Shown: positions 1 to 9,438 of the stretch, one piece after another
How positions within the stretch are numbered: position 1 is the stretch's first letter
How the letters are laid out: the number at the start of each line of letters is the position of its first letter
Assembly: GCA_021201655.1 (NCBI GenBank)
Contig: JAJQEL010000057.1
Location: 1-57,953, forward strand
Direction of reading: 5' to 3'
DNA: 57,953 nt
DNA from: Erysipelotrichaceae bacterium
Lineage (GTDB): Bacteria; Bacillota_I; Bacilli_A; Erysipelotrichales; Coprobacillaceae
Notes under the pieces: generated by a model
Databases searched by the model: none
What the model was told of the DNA's origin: nothing
The model's input: the letters and a program-made list of their open reading frames with translations, nothing else
Made by a program: the position numbers and the translations under genes

Positions 1-43
1 ATTCTCTAAAGTGAACAAAATAAATAATTAAAAGTTCACTAAG
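1..43. repeat. Left copy of a 43-bp terminal direct repeat
   Basis: These 43 bases are identical to the last 43 bases of the window (57911-57953). Inside the repeat, AGTGAAC and GTTCACT form a 7-bp inverted repeat around an AT-rich loop. The bases that follow here (44-55) also pair, imperfectly, with the bases before the right copy, so the whole element is probably a longer hairpin repeat cut at the contig edge. It is most simply a dispersed repeat at which the assembly ended, or the overlap of a circular assembly path. Confidence 0.9.
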
Positions 44-286
44 GAGGATCATATCATCTTTTCATTTCAAGCAATAATACCATATTTTAATATATTTTAC
101 CATATTTTTTTAAATTTTGTGATTGTAGTTGTTAAGTTGTTAAGACTGATCAGTATTTCTATTAATCATGTAAATATTTTCATCATTTTGCATTAATATT
201 GTTAAAAACAAGTGTGATTTGTGCTGAAAATAATCATGAATTAAAAATAAGTATGATAACCAAAACAACTTTGATTACCCTATATT
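44..286. other. AT-rich intergenic region at the left edge
   Basis: I see no gene or RNA in this stretch. It is strongly AT-rich and contains two near-copies of a short ACCATATTTT word near 80-110. The only structured element is the possible terminator at 255-279. Confidence 0.5.
255..279 (-). terminator. Possible terminator of the teichoic acid operon
   Basis: On the minus strand GGTAATCAAAG can pair with TTTTGGTTATC (three G-U pairs) around a TTG loop, followed by a T-rich stretch. It lies just after the stop of the last gene in the operon. The wobble pairs make it a moderate prediction. Confidence 0.45.
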
Positions 287-3200
287 TTATATTATTTGTT
301 CATCTTTTAATCTGTTAATTAGCCTTTCAGTATTTTTTCCATCATGATATTCGACTAACTTACTGTATCTTTCAAAATAAAAGTTCGATTGTGAATTAAT
401 ATAATTTTCATCTATTACTCTTTTAAGTTCTTCATTATTCATACATACATCTCCAAAAACATTAGAACGATTTAACATCAATTTTGTACTAGGTCCATAA
501 TGTTCTAAACATTCATCCAACTCTTCCCAATAGAAAATAACGTTGCATCCACGATAAAAAGCATCATAAGCTATTGAAGAATAATCTGTAATTAACAGTT
601 TAGTTTCTCGTAATATTTCATCATATTTCACATCAAATCGCATATATTCTTTTAATTCAAAATCATTATTTTGAGCAGCATGATAAAATAAAGGATGTGG
701 TAAGATAATTAATTTACTCTTATAATTATCAGGAATAGAATTGTAAATTCTTACTAGAATCTTATAATAATTACAAGTTTTAAAATCGTTTAATGCTTCA
801 TTGTATTCCCATGGTCTCCACGTAAGCATTATAACAATTTTATCTGCAATATCATACCAAATATTTCTATCAAACTTAGGTAAACCACATACTATAACTT
901 GACTTTCGTCATGATTACCAAATTCTATAAAATGATTAGCTTCAGCAACAGATGATGTGACAACACGATATTTTCCTTTTTGATGAATGCTTCTAGGTTT
1001 GAAAAAAGTTCTAGATTCAGAATCAAGTGAAATCATGTACATAACACCATGTTGTAAAAAAACATAATCAATATCAGGAGATGACTCTTTCTTTAATACA
1101 TAAGAATTATTGCATCTTAGCTCAAGTGCATGAATTAAGGCTTCAGTACCTATAAATGTTTGACAAATAAAGAAATATAAATAATGTTTAAAAGTATATT
1201 TATATATTATATTCTTTTTATATTTTTTATTAATTTGTGAAATACCTGAATAATTTTTATCTAAAATAAAATATGCATTATTATACTTATGATCTATTAA
1301 ATATTCATATACTACCGAGCCACTCTCTTCATATTTTGAAGAATCTTTCTCAAATAATAGAATAATTCTTTTCTTTTTAAATAATTTAGATATATAATAT
1401 GCTATATTTAATTTTAAATTTTCAAATTTTGAATCAGTTACATTATGATTTCTTACAGTCAAATAAACTGAATTACCTTTTGTTTTTCTAAAATAGCAAC
1501 ATATTTCATCATTAATATTAATAATTCTAGAATGAGAAAGATGCTTTTCAAAAAGACGAAAAGAGTATCTGATTAATTTTTCAAATCCGAGACCATTCTC
1601 ATCAATATATTTTATTAACAATTTATTCTGCAATGGTAAAGATAAAATTTCATCTTTATCAATTGTTATTTTAATTTTAAATAATTTTAAATACTTCGAA
1701 AAGGGTATTTTTCTTACAGTACTTACCTCGTTTTCTAATAATTGATTGTCCAAATAAAAATTAATATCTTCAAAATCAAAATTAACTACAGAGTTAGAAA
1801 TTAGCCACATTGCATATTCTATTTCATTATTATTTACTTTAGTTTTTGAACAAAGTCGCAAAAAGGCAACATTTATATTAAAAAAAGTTTTTTCTTTTTG
1901 ATTATCTAAGATTAAAGAATCTACATTTATACATTCATAATGATTTTTTTCAAACACTAAATTATCTTTATACCATTTTTTATTATTTAATAATCCCATA
2001 TATTCTGGGCGAAAATTAACATATGATTTAGGGCAATCAAAAAATTCTAACTCATGAATCATAAAATGGCTATTATCAAAAAGATTAATACATTTATCTA
2101 CTTTTATATTACAAAAACGTCTTTTAAATTCTCTTCTAAATATCCTATTTCGAATATTTTGAGTAAAATAATTAACAAATGTAAAATGACTAGATAACGA
2201 CACAATAATTTTTTCAAGATTTGTAAATTCATTCTTAACCACATAGCCATAAACCTGTATATATTCTGGAGTATTTTTAATCAATTCAATCATATTATTA
2301 GTTAATTTTCCATAAAATAACAGAATATAATTTTTATCTTCTTTAAACTTACTTAAATAATCTATAACAAATTGTAATTGATGTGATGTTTTAATTTTAG
2401 ATACATGTATGAGTACATTTTCTTTTTCGCTTTTTGTTGCATGTTCTACAAATATACTCTCAGATTCTTCATTTACTAATAGATTTAAAATATTTTTCAC
2501 AGCATCTTTAGAAGTATAATTACAAAATTTATTATAAAATTCAGAATAATCAACATCTATTTTATTATTTAATTCTTTAATTAATCCTTTTACATTAGAA
2601 ACTCTTGGAAACGGCAATTCTTCAATAGAAAAATACATACCTCTATCTGCTATGTATTCTTCCAAATCATAAGTAAATAATATTATCTTCTTCTTTGTTA
2701 CAGCAAAATCAAAAAAAACACTTGAATAATCTGTGATTAAAATATCACAAACGTTTAAAAAATCATAAGTTTCATATTCTTTTGGAAAAATTTTAATATG
2801 TTTATAATTACTCAAATCAATACTATTTCCAATAAGAAAATGAAGATTAACATATAATATTTGATTATCTTTTAATTCTTTGTCAATTTGATCTAAATAA
2901 TTAAGAATGATTTTTTTTTGTTCTAATATATTAGCTTTTCTGCTTGTACCTCTCCAAGTAGGCATATATGCAAATATTTCTTTATCAAATAAATTATACT
3001 TTTCTTTTATTTGTTTTTTCATATTCTCATTATAAAAAGCTACATTTCTCGGATAATCTGATAAAACAATCTTATTATTTAATATATTTTTAAGGCAATA
3101 GTCTTCCAAAAAAATATTTTTTGTGTATTGATTAGGAAATAAAATATAATCACTCATTACCATATTTTTTTGAACATTAGCAATAGATGATGAATTCTGA

Positions 3201-3613
3201 ATATCACATCTACCAAGAGTTTTTAAAGGCGTACCATGCCATGTATTTAATAAAACCTGATTATCTTTTTTAATAAAGTAAGGTGGAAAAGAATTATCTG
3301 TTATTAAAAATTTACAGGTAGCTAGTAACTTTTTGTAAAATTTTGTATCTCTAATAACTAAATCAACATTCTTGTATTTATAAAATTCTATTCGTTGTTT
3401 TGCAGATTCCATAGTATCTTCGCAAACAACCAAGTAAACTTTATATTTTTCCCATTCTGGTTTTGTTCTTAACTCATTTAAAATAGCATATATATTCCCG
3501 TTAATATTTTTGCCTTGGCCTGCTTCCAACAAAAATGTTTTATCTATAACATTTTCTTTTTCATAATAATGAATATAATCTTGATTTTTATTAAAAAATT
3601 TATTTAACTCCAT
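287..3613 (-). CDS. Double-domain CDP-glycerol glycerophosphotransferase-like protein
   Basis: This 1108-residue protein is predicted to add glycerol- or ribitol-phosphate units from a CDP-activated donor to a teichoic acid-like polymer on the cytoplasmic face of the membrane. It carries the family motif set twice. The first domain has WHGTP (125-129), PTWRGT (218-223) and ITDYSSVFFD (293-302). The second has QHGV (854-857), TWRPWEYN (931-938), PHPL (972-975) and ITDYSSIAYD (1008-1017). Residues about 400-740 between them look like a linker and beta-rich region. Typical TagF/TagB proteins have a single catalytic domain, so this is a tandem fusion. It is the last gene after tagG, tagH and tagD. 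Whether both domains are active, and which polyol-phosphate is used, cannot be told from sequence. AAAGGAG lies about 13 nt before the ATG. Confidence 0.85.
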   Translation of the reverse strand: MELNKFFNKNQDYIHYYEKENVIDKTFLLEAGQGKNINGNIYAILNELRTKPEWEKYKVYLVVCEDTMESAKQRIEFYKYKNVDLVIRDTKFYKKLLATCKFLITDNSFPPYFIKKDNQVLLNTWHGTPLKTLGRCDIQNSSSIANVQKNMVMSDYILFPNQYTKNIFLEDYCLKNILNNKIVLSDYPRNVAFYNENMKKQIKEKYNLFDKEIFAYMPTWRGTSRKANILEQKKIILNYLDQIDKELKDNQILYVNLHFLIGNSIDLSNYKHIKIFPKEYETYDFLNVCDILITDYSSVFFDFAVTKKKIILFTYDLEEYIADRGMYFSIEELPFPRVSNVKGLIKELNNKIDVDYSEFYNKFCNYTSKDAVKNILNLLVNEESESIFVEHATKSEKENVLIHVSKIKTSHQLQFVIDYLSKFKEDKNYILLFYGKLTNNMIELIKNTPEYIQVYGYVVKNEFTNLEKIIVSLSSHFTFVNYFTQNIRNRIFRREFKRRFCNIKVDKCINLFDNSHFMIHELEFFDCPKSYVNFRPEYMGLLNNKKWYKDNLVFEKNHYECINVDSLILDNQKEKTFFNINVAFLRLCSKTKVNNNEIEYAMWLISNSVVNFDFEDINFYLDNQLLENEVSTVRKIPFSKYLKLFKIKITIDKDEILSLPLQNKLLIKYIDENGLGFEKLIRYSFRLFEKHLSHSRIININDEICCYFRKTKGNSVYLTVRNHNVTDSKFENLKLNIAYYISKLFKKKRIILLFEKDSSKYEESGSVVYEYLIDHKYNNAYFILDKNYSGISQINKKYKKNIIYKYTFKHYLYFFICQTFIGTEALIHALELRCNNSYVLKKESSPDIDYVFLQHGVMYMISLDSESRTFFKPRSIHQKGKYRVVTSSVAEANHFIEFGNHDESQVIVCGLPKFDRNIWYDIADKIVIMLTWRPWEYNEALNDFKTCNYYKILVRIYNSIPDNYKSKLIILPHPLFYHAAQNNDFELKEYMRFDVKYDEILRETKLLITDYSSIAYDAFYRGCNVIFYWEELDECLEHYGPSTKLMLNRSNVFGDVCMNNEELKRVIDENYINSQSNFYFERYSKLVEYHDGKNTERLINRLKDEQII

Positions 3614-3691
3614 TCTGTTTTAACAAACTCCTTTAATCAACTATATCTGCAAATAACAAAAAAAATTATTCCCAAATAACACATTTATAGT

Positions 3692-4081
3692 TTATTTCAA
3701 CTTCAATTCTTCTTTTAACTTGGTAGTACTAATTCCTTCAGTACGAGGAAGATATACAACTTCACAGTATTCTTTTAAATAATCAAACTTACCAGTCCAA
3801 TCATCACCCATAACAAAAATATCTATATCGTTTTCTTTAATATCAGCAATTTTTTGATCCCAAGAATTCTCTGGAATCACCTTATCTACATATTTAATGG
3901 CTTCTACAATAGCCATCCTTTCATAATCTGGTATTGCACATTTTTTCCCTTTAATCGCATTAAAAGAATCACTAGAAACAGCAACAACCAAATAATCTCC
4001 TAATTCTTTAGCACGTCTTAATAAATTCAAATGTCCAACATGGAACAAATCATAAGTTCCATAAGTAATTACTTTCTTCAT
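3692..4081 (-). CDS. tagD: Glycerol-3-phosphate cytidylyltransferase
   Basis: TagD joins CTP and glycerol 3-phosphate to make CDP-glycerol, the donor for poly(glycerol-phosphate) wall polymers. At 129 residues it has the usual family length. The nucleotidyltransferase HxGH motif is at 14-17 within GTYDLFHVGH, and the signature RTEGISTT is at 113-120. It lies 12 bp after tagH and before the large transferase gene, so donor synthesis, polymerisation and export share one operon. The glycerol 3-phosphate could come from GpsA, also encoded in this window. Confidence 0.95.
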   Translation of the reverse strand: MKKVITYGTYDLFHVGHLNLLRRAKELGDYLVVAVSSDSFNAIKGKKCAIPDYERMAIVEAIKYVDKVIPENSWDQKIADIKENDIDIFVMGDDWTGKFDYLKEYCEVVYLPRTEGISTTKLKEELKLK

Positions 4082-4093
4082 ATAATTTTCCTT

Positions 4094-4906
4094 CTATCCA
4101 AATAATTTCCCAAATAACCCTTGTTTCTTTTGAACTGGTATTATTCTTTTATCAAATTTCTCATCCAATTCTTTTTTCTTATCTTTTTCACTCAATGAAT
4201 TAAGATGATCTACATATTCAGCATAATGATCACATACTTCATTAATATCACCATATTCTATTAACATACCACCTTCAATCCACATAGCTTTTTCACAAAA
4301 ATCTCTAACTTGTGGAAGTGAATGTGAAATAAATACAATAGTTTTTCCTTCGTCCTTCAATTCTTTCATTTTATCAAAACATTTTTTTGCAAATCCTTTG
4401 TCACCAACAGACAACGCTTCATCTACAATTAAAATATCAGGATTTAAAGCTAAATTAATAGAAAAACCTAACCTGGATTTCATACCACTAGAATACTTTT
4501 TGACTGGTTGATATAAGAAATCTCCAATTTCCGCAAAATCTATAACCATTTGCTTAATTTCGGATATTCTTTTCTTGTTTAAGCCAAGCAACGCACCTTT
4601 TAAATCGATATTTTCTTCTCCTGTCAATTGATTATTCAAACCCGTATTTATTGCAATCAATGCTTGTTCTCCGCGAACAACCATCTCTCCCTCATCAACT
4701 TCGCTAATATCTGCCAAAATAATAGACATTGTTGATTTTCCTGAACCATTTGTACCTAATATGCCTACAACTTCACCTTTAGGAATCTTAAAATTAATAT
4801 CCTTTAAAGCATAAAATTTCTTATCATTAGCATTCTTTTTATCTTTCGATTTTAATGAATATATTTTTGAAACATGATTAAATTCAATTGCGTACTCTTG
4901 TTCCAT
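4094..4906 (-). CDS. tagH: Teichoic acid ABC exporter, ATP-binding subunit
   Basis: This is the ATPase of the two-part exporter that flips finished lipid-linked teichoic acid across the membrane. Walker A GTNGSGKST is at 51-59, the signature SSGMKSR at about 139-145, Walker B DILIVDEA at 157-164 and the switch histidine at 195. At 270 residues it lacks the long C-terminal extension of B. subtilis TagH and looks like the shorter O-antigen/teichoic acid subfamily (Wzt-like core). It starts 11 bp after tagG, its permease partner. Confidence 0.92.
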   Translation of the reverse strand: MEQEYAIEFNHVSKIYSLKSKDKKNANDKKFYALKDINFKIPKGEVVGILGTNGSGKSTMSIILADISEVDEGEMVVRGEQALIAINTGLNNQLTGEENIDLKGALLGLNKKRISEIKQMVIDFAEIGDFLYQPVKKYSSGMKSRLGFSINLALNPDILIVDEALSVGDKGFAKKCFDKMKELKDEGKTIVFISHSLPQVRDFCEKAMWIEGGMLIEYGDINEVCDHYAEYVDHLNSLSEKDKKKELDEKFDKRIIPVQKKQGLFGKLFG

Positions 4907-4917
4907 ACTTTCACCTC

Positions 4918-5745
4918 TTAAATCAAATCAATAAATTTATGTTTAAACTTATACATCATATAACTACCAAAAAGGAATAAAACAACAGTAATAACCCAAA
5001 ATGCAATCATGGAATTATGATAATACATGAATCCTTTATGATAAAAGAAACAATCACGATATCCTTGAACTATATAATAAATTGGATTAGCTTTCATGAT
5101 CAATACAACAATTCTAGGAGCACTTTGTTCAATTCTTCCAATCTCCCATAATATAGGTGTTAAGTATAATAACAATCTCATACAAGCTAATACCATTTTT
5201 CTAACATCCCTAGCTAACATATTTAAAACAGATGTTGTAAGTGATAAAGATATAGCAAAAATACAAGCACAAATACAATAATAAATTAACTCTAGCCATT
5301 GTAAACAAGGATAATAGCCAAAGACTATCATCATACATACAACAACTACCATCAAACATGCATGATTAAATAACTCTTTTAATACAACAGTTGCTGGTAA
5401 AATACTGACTGGAAATTTCATTTTAGTTATAACATTTGTTTTAGAGAAAATGGCATTACAACCATTTGTAATACATGGTGAAATGAAAAACCAAACTACC
5501 ATACCACCAACTAACCATGCAATAAATGGTACAGTCACTCCATGAGCAGTAATAGCATTTCGATTAAATACAATACCAAATGCAAACCAGTATGTTAATA
5601 CTTGAATCAATGGATGTGCAAAGTTCCAAAATAAACCTAAATTAGAATCACGCATATCTGCAAGTAATTCATATTTTGCTATAGAATAGATTCTATATAC
5701 ATTACTAATATTTTCTTGCAAAACATATCTTGCACTCTTAAACAT
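4918..5745 (-). CDS. tagG: Teichoic acid ABC exporter, permease subunit
   Basis: This 275-residue ABC-2 type permease forms the membrane channel that works with TagH. It shows about six hydrophobic segments and family features such as LGLFWNFAHPLIQVLTYW near residues 36-53 and RDVRKMV in the centre. It is the first gene of the tagG-tagH-tagD-transferase operon. AAGGAGG precedes the ATG, and a promoter lies upstream at 5800-5827. Confidence 0.92.
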   Translation of the reverse strand: MFKSARYVLQENISNVYRIYSIAKYELLADMRDSNLGLFWNFAHPLIQVLTYWFAFGIVFNRNAITAHGVTVPFIAWLVGGMVVWFFISPCITNGCNAIFSKTNVITKMKFPVSILPATVVLKELFNHACLMVVVVCMMIVFGYYPCLQWLELIYYCICACIFAISLSLTTSVLNMLARDVRKMVLACMRLLLYLTPILWEIGRIEQSAPRIVVLIMKANPIYYIVQGYRDCFFYHKGFMYYHNSMIAFWVITVVLFLFGSYMMYKFKHKFIDLI

Positions 5746-5799
5746 ACTTAAATATCCTCCTTAAATAGCTATAAAAGAACACTTTTTTGAATCACGACT

Positions 5800-5827
5800 A
5801 TTATACAGTAAATCACTAAAAAATCAA
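5800..5827 (-). promoter_or_regulatory. Predicted sigma-A promoter of the tagGHD operon
   Basis: Minus-strand -35 TTGATT (5822-5827) and -10 TATAAT (5800-5805) are separated by 16 bp, about 55 bp before tagG. Confidence 0.6.
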
Positions 5828-5856
5828 CATAATATTAATTAACACTTAAGATTTTC

Positions 5857-6948
5857 TTAAGAATTACTCATAGCATCATCTATATGGTCAACAACTCTCT
5901 TTAGGCTTTGACCATCTTGGTATTCATAGAATATATTTCTTAATTCCTTTATTTGAAAAATACTACGATAATCAATAATTACTTGACTTATTTCATTTTC
6001 ACTATTACAAATAGGTAAATTTAATTTTTCGATATCAACAAATACACCTAATTCTTTTTTATATTCCTGATAATCTGGAATATAAAAGATAATCGGTTTA
6101 TTTAAAATCATATAATCAAATATAATTGATGAATAATCAGATATTAACATATCAGAAATAGTAAATAGTGCATGTGTATCCTCATGATTCATATTATACA
6201 CTCGATTATGAACTGATAATTGATAATTTCCAACTAGAGGATGAAATTTATAAATAATGACATAATCTTCATCTAAATTATCTAATATTTTTTTTGCATT
6301 AAAATCTATTTGATGAAATCCCTTATATATATTACCTCTAAATGTTGGTGCATATAGAATAATCTTTTTATTTTTTAATTCTGGATATTTATCAAACAAA
6401 CGTTTTTGTTGACTATCTATCCATTCTTGATTAAATAATTCATCAGTGCGAGGAAGTCCTAAAGGTAATACTTGATCTTCATTTACCGAAAAAGCTTGGC
6501 TATAAATTTTCTTCCAATAAGAAGATGTTGATAAAACAGCATTATAGTTCTTTATTAGATATGTTCTATCTATAACATTACCGAATTTTTTTATAGCACC
6601 ACATGCATGCCATAGTTGTAATACAAAAACATCCTTTTTTTTATATTTTGATACAACGTAATTATTATCGTGTAATATAACCATTTTAGATGTATTAATA
6701 AGATAAAGTTGTTTCATGCAATTAAAGAAATATAAAAATTGTGACCATAAACTTTTTTTATATAATATAAGACATAACTTAATTTCAAATTTGTCTTTGA
6801 TTTTCTCATATATAAGTTTCATATCTGATGATAATTTGTCATCTTCTAAAGATATAAATGTTATTCTATTTTGTTTTATAGGTATGAATTTCACAAAAAA
6901 CATTTCTATGGATAAAACAATATTGAGTATTATTTTTTGGATAGTCAT
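5857..6948 (-). CDS. CDP-glycerol glycerophosphotransferase family protein
   Basis: This is a single-domain wall-polymer transferase of 363 residues. The family motifs are WHACG (113-117), PTFRG (201-205), KFHPL (234-238) and SDYSSIIFDY (270-279). The first ~25 residues are hydrophobic and basic, typical of a membrane-associated N-terminus. WHACG in place of WHGTP matches TagB/TarF-like primases and some ribitol-phosphate transferases, so the exact step is uncertain. It overlaps the previous gene by 4 bp (ATGA), so the two are translationally coupled. Confidence 0.85.
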   Translation of the reverse strand: MTIQKIILNIVLSIEMFFVKFIPIKQNRITFISLEDDKLSSDMKLIYEKIKDKFEIKLCLILYKKSLWSQFLYFFNCMKQLYLINTSKMVILHDNNYVVSKYKKKDVFVLQLWHACGAIKKFGNVIDRTYLIKNYNAVLSTSSYWKKIYSQAFSVNEDQVLPLGLPRTDELFNQEWIDSQQKRLFDKYPELKNKKIILYAPTFRGNIYKGFHQIDFNAKKILDNLDEDYVIIYKFHPLVGNYQLSVHNRVYNMNHEDTHALFTISDMLISDYSSIIFDYMILNKPIIFYIPDYQEYKKELGVFVDIEKLNLPICNSENEISQVIIDYRSIFQIKELRNIFYEYQDGQSLKRVVDHIDDAMSNS

Positions 6949-8147
6949 TGTGATACCTCGCTAAAAACAATATCAATAACCTTTTGTGAGCAATGACCAT
7001 CTTGTTGGTTATTAAATTGCTGATTAAATGAATTTAGTCTTTGATTGTCATAAATATTATTTTTTATATCTAAAAGCATTTCCGTTTCGTCATCATAAAC
7101 ATGTCCTGGAAGATCTTTATAGATATCCAAATAAAAACCTCTTAGGGCGTCACTATATTCTTCTAAATCATACATATAAAAATAAATTGGACGATTAAGT
7201 ACAGCATAATCAAAGAAAACGCTAGAATAATCCGTAACAAGAATATCACTAATAACATATAATTCATTAATTTCAGCTTCTGCTTCTATTGAATATAGAA
7301 AACCATTTAATGTATCATCATCTTTAAAATGATTAATAATTAAATAATGTGGTTTAAAAATAAGAACATAATCTTCAGATAAAATATCTTTCCATTTATG
7401 AAAATCCGCCTCTAATTCAAACGTATATCCACTTGAAACATATGAATTATCACGCCATGTAGGTGCATACAAAACAACTTTTTTATTTAAAGGAATATGA
7501 TATTTGTTTTTTATATTAATGATATCTTCATTAGCTGCATTCGTTATAAAATCATTTCGAGGATATCCTGTTTCAATCAATCGTTCACGATTGATTTGAA
7601 AAGCACTCTGAAAAACTTCAGTACAAAACTTATTAGGAGATATCATATAATTATAACGAGCAACATCAACATCATAAGTATTTGTCATTTCATCATAAGA
7701 CATCCCTGAACGATAGAATGTTGTTCCCTCTGGTACTTCAATATCATGTGCTAAACGTTTCAAAGGTGTCCCATGCCATGTTTGTAAATATACTTGTTCT
7801 TTTTTCTTTATCATATACAGAGGCATCTTACAATTGATAATCCAATATTTTGCTTTACTCATATAGTAAAAATATGGAATACTATAGTATTCTACAATTT
7901 TACCTTTAGGAATATTTATATCTTTTTTCTTATGATTTTTGATAAACCATATATATTTATAATCATCAAATCTTTCATCTTTAATCATTGCTTCATAAAT
8001 AGCTTTTGGATTATCACTATATCCTCTACCATGAAATGAAATAAATATAATAAGTTTATCATCTATAGATATAAATTTGTATGTTAATTTATAATATATA
8101 TGAACTAATTTTGAAATAATTTTTTTTATTTTTCTTAGTACAAACAT
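6945..8147 (-). CDS. CDP-glycerol glycerophosphotransferase family protein
   Basis: This is a second single-domain transferase of about 400 residues. It has WHGTPLK at 124-130, APTWRDN in the middle and VTDYSSVFFDY near 313-323, all hallmarks of the Glyphos_transf family. It is closer in motif details (WHGTP, YMYDLEEY) to the first half of the large double-domain protein than to its immediate neighbour. I chose the ATG at 8147 because GGAG lies 7 nt upstream; an upstream in-frame ATG at 8177 has no such site. It probably adds the linkage-unit or main-chain glycerol phosphates. Confidence 0.85.
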   Translation of the reverse strand: MFVLRKIKKIISKLVHIYYKLTYKFISIDDKLIIFISFHGRGYSDNPKAIYEAMIKDERFDDYKYIWFIKNHKKKDINIPKGKIVEYYSIPYFYYMSKAKYWIINCKMPLYMIKKKEQVYLQTWHGTPLKRLAHDIEVPEGTTFYRSGMSYDEMTNTYDVDVARYNYMISPNKFCTEVFQSAFQINRERLIETGYPRNDFITNAANEDIINIKNKYHIPLNKKVVLYAPTWRDNSYVSSGYTFELEADFHKWKDILSEDYVLIFKPHYLIINHFKDDDTLNGFLYSIEAEAEINELYVISDILVTDYSSVFFDYAVLNRPIYFYMYDLEEYSDALRGFYLDIYKDLPGHVYDDETEMLLDIKNNIYDNQRLNSFNQQFNNQQDGHCSQKVIDIVFSEVSQ

Positions 8148-8210
8148 AGCATAGCTCCTTTTTTGAGATTTTAGCACAAAATATTCATATACACAATATT
8201 TTGATTATAA

Positions 8211-8232
8211 GAAAAAACCTGTTTTACAGGTT
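8211..8232 (-). terminator. Terminator of glf
   Basis: AACCTG and CAGGTT pair around a 5-nt loop, followed on the minus strand by a run of T. The hairpin starts at the glf stop codon. Confidence 0.8.
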
Positions 8233-9349
8233 ATTTCAATACTTCCTTTGTTTTAGCTAAAGCTACTTCAATAACTTTATCCATATCATAATACTTATAT
8301 TCACCAAGTCTGCCACCAAAGATAACCTTATCTTCTTTATCAGCTAATTCTTTATACTTAGCATATAATGTTCCATTCTTATCATCATTCACTGGATAAT
8401 AAGGTTCATCTCCTGGTTTCCATTCAGATGAATATTCTTTACTAATAACAGTTTTTGGTAAGTCATTGCCGTCTTTATCTTTACCAAATTCAAACCATTT
8501 ATGTTCAATAATTCTTGTATATGGTGTTTCTCTATCGGTATAGTTTACAGCAGCATTACCTTGATAATTAGGTATATCTAATAATTCTGTATCAAATTTG
8601 ACTGATCGATATTCTAATGTACCTAACTTAAAATTAAAATAAGCATCAATAGCACCAGTATAAACAACTTTATCAGCTAAAGCATCATATTCTTCTTTAT
8701 TTTCTAAATAATCAACACCTAATTTTACTTCAACACCATCTAACATATTCGCTACCATGTTTGTATAACCACCCATAGGAATACCTTGATATAAAGCATT
8801 AAAATAATTGTTATCAAAAGTAAATCTTACAGGTAATCTTTTAATAATAAATGATGGTAAGTCCTTACAATCTCTACCCCATTGTTTTTCAGTATAACCT
8901 TTAACAAGCTTTTCATAGATATCTCTACCTACTAAACTAATAGCTTGTTCCTCTAAATTTTGAGGTTCAGTGATACCTGCTTCTTTTTTCTGTGCTTCTA
9001 TTTTATCCATAGCTTCCTGTGGTGTTACCACACCCCACATTTTATTAAACGTATACATATTAAAAGGCATAGAATAGAGTTCACCTTTATAGTTAGCAAC
9101 TGGTGAGTTTGTGAATCTATTAAATTCAGCAAATTGATTAACATATTCCCATACTTCTTTATTGTTTGTATGGAAAATATGAGCACCATATACGTGTACA
9201 TTAATACCTTCTACTTCTTTAGTATAAACATTACCAGCAATGTTATCACGTTTATCAATCACTAATACTTTTTTACCTAACTTATGTGCTTCATGTGCAA
9301 ATACAGCACCATATAAGCCTGCACCAACGATTAAATAATCATATTTCAT
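8231..9349 (-). CDS. glf: UDP-galactopyranose mutase
   Basis: Glf is an FAD enzyme that converts UDP-galactopyranose to UDP-galactofuranose, the donor for Galf residues in surface glycans. The N-terminal dinucleotide-binding motif is VGAGLYGAV (8-16), followed by the family motifs YGAHIFHTN and FNRFTNSPVA, then EKQWGRD and, near the C-terminus, FGGRLGEYKYYDMD. The 372-residue length is normal. It is a single gene with its own terminator. Its place beside polymer genes suggests that galactofuranose is part of the capsule or wall polysaccharide; no galactofuranosyltransferase is recognisable in the window. Confidence 0.96.
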   Translation of the reverse strand: MKYDYLIVGAGLYGAVFAHEAHKLGKKVLVIDKRDNIAGNVYTKEVEGINVHVYGAHIFHTNNKEVWEYVNQFAEFNRFTNSPVANYKGELYSMPFNMYTFNKMWGVVTPQEAMDKIEAQKKEAGITEPQNLEEQAISLVGRDIYEKLVKGYTEKQWGRDCKDLPSFIIKRLPVRFTFDNNYFNALYQGIPMGGYTNMVANMLDGVEVKLGVDYLENKEEYDALADKVVYTGAIDAYFNFKLGTLEYRSVKFDTELLDIPNYQGNAAVNYTDRETPYTRIIEHKWFEFGKDKDGNDLPKTVISKEYSSEWKPGDEPYYPVNDDKNGTLYAKYKELADKEDKVIFGGRLGEYKYYDMDKVIEVALAKTKEVLK

Positions 9350-9438
9350 ATTTTTAATATCTCCTTATTTTCATGATATATGATAAATTAAAATAATGTA
9401 AATGTCTATGAAAAATCAATGAAATTTAGATAAAAATA

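Noticed and set aside
5843-5860. CTTAAGA/TCTTAAG hairpin as a terminator at the end of the CDP-glycerol transferase gene
   Set aside because: The stem is short and no T tract follows it, so I do not list it as a terminator.
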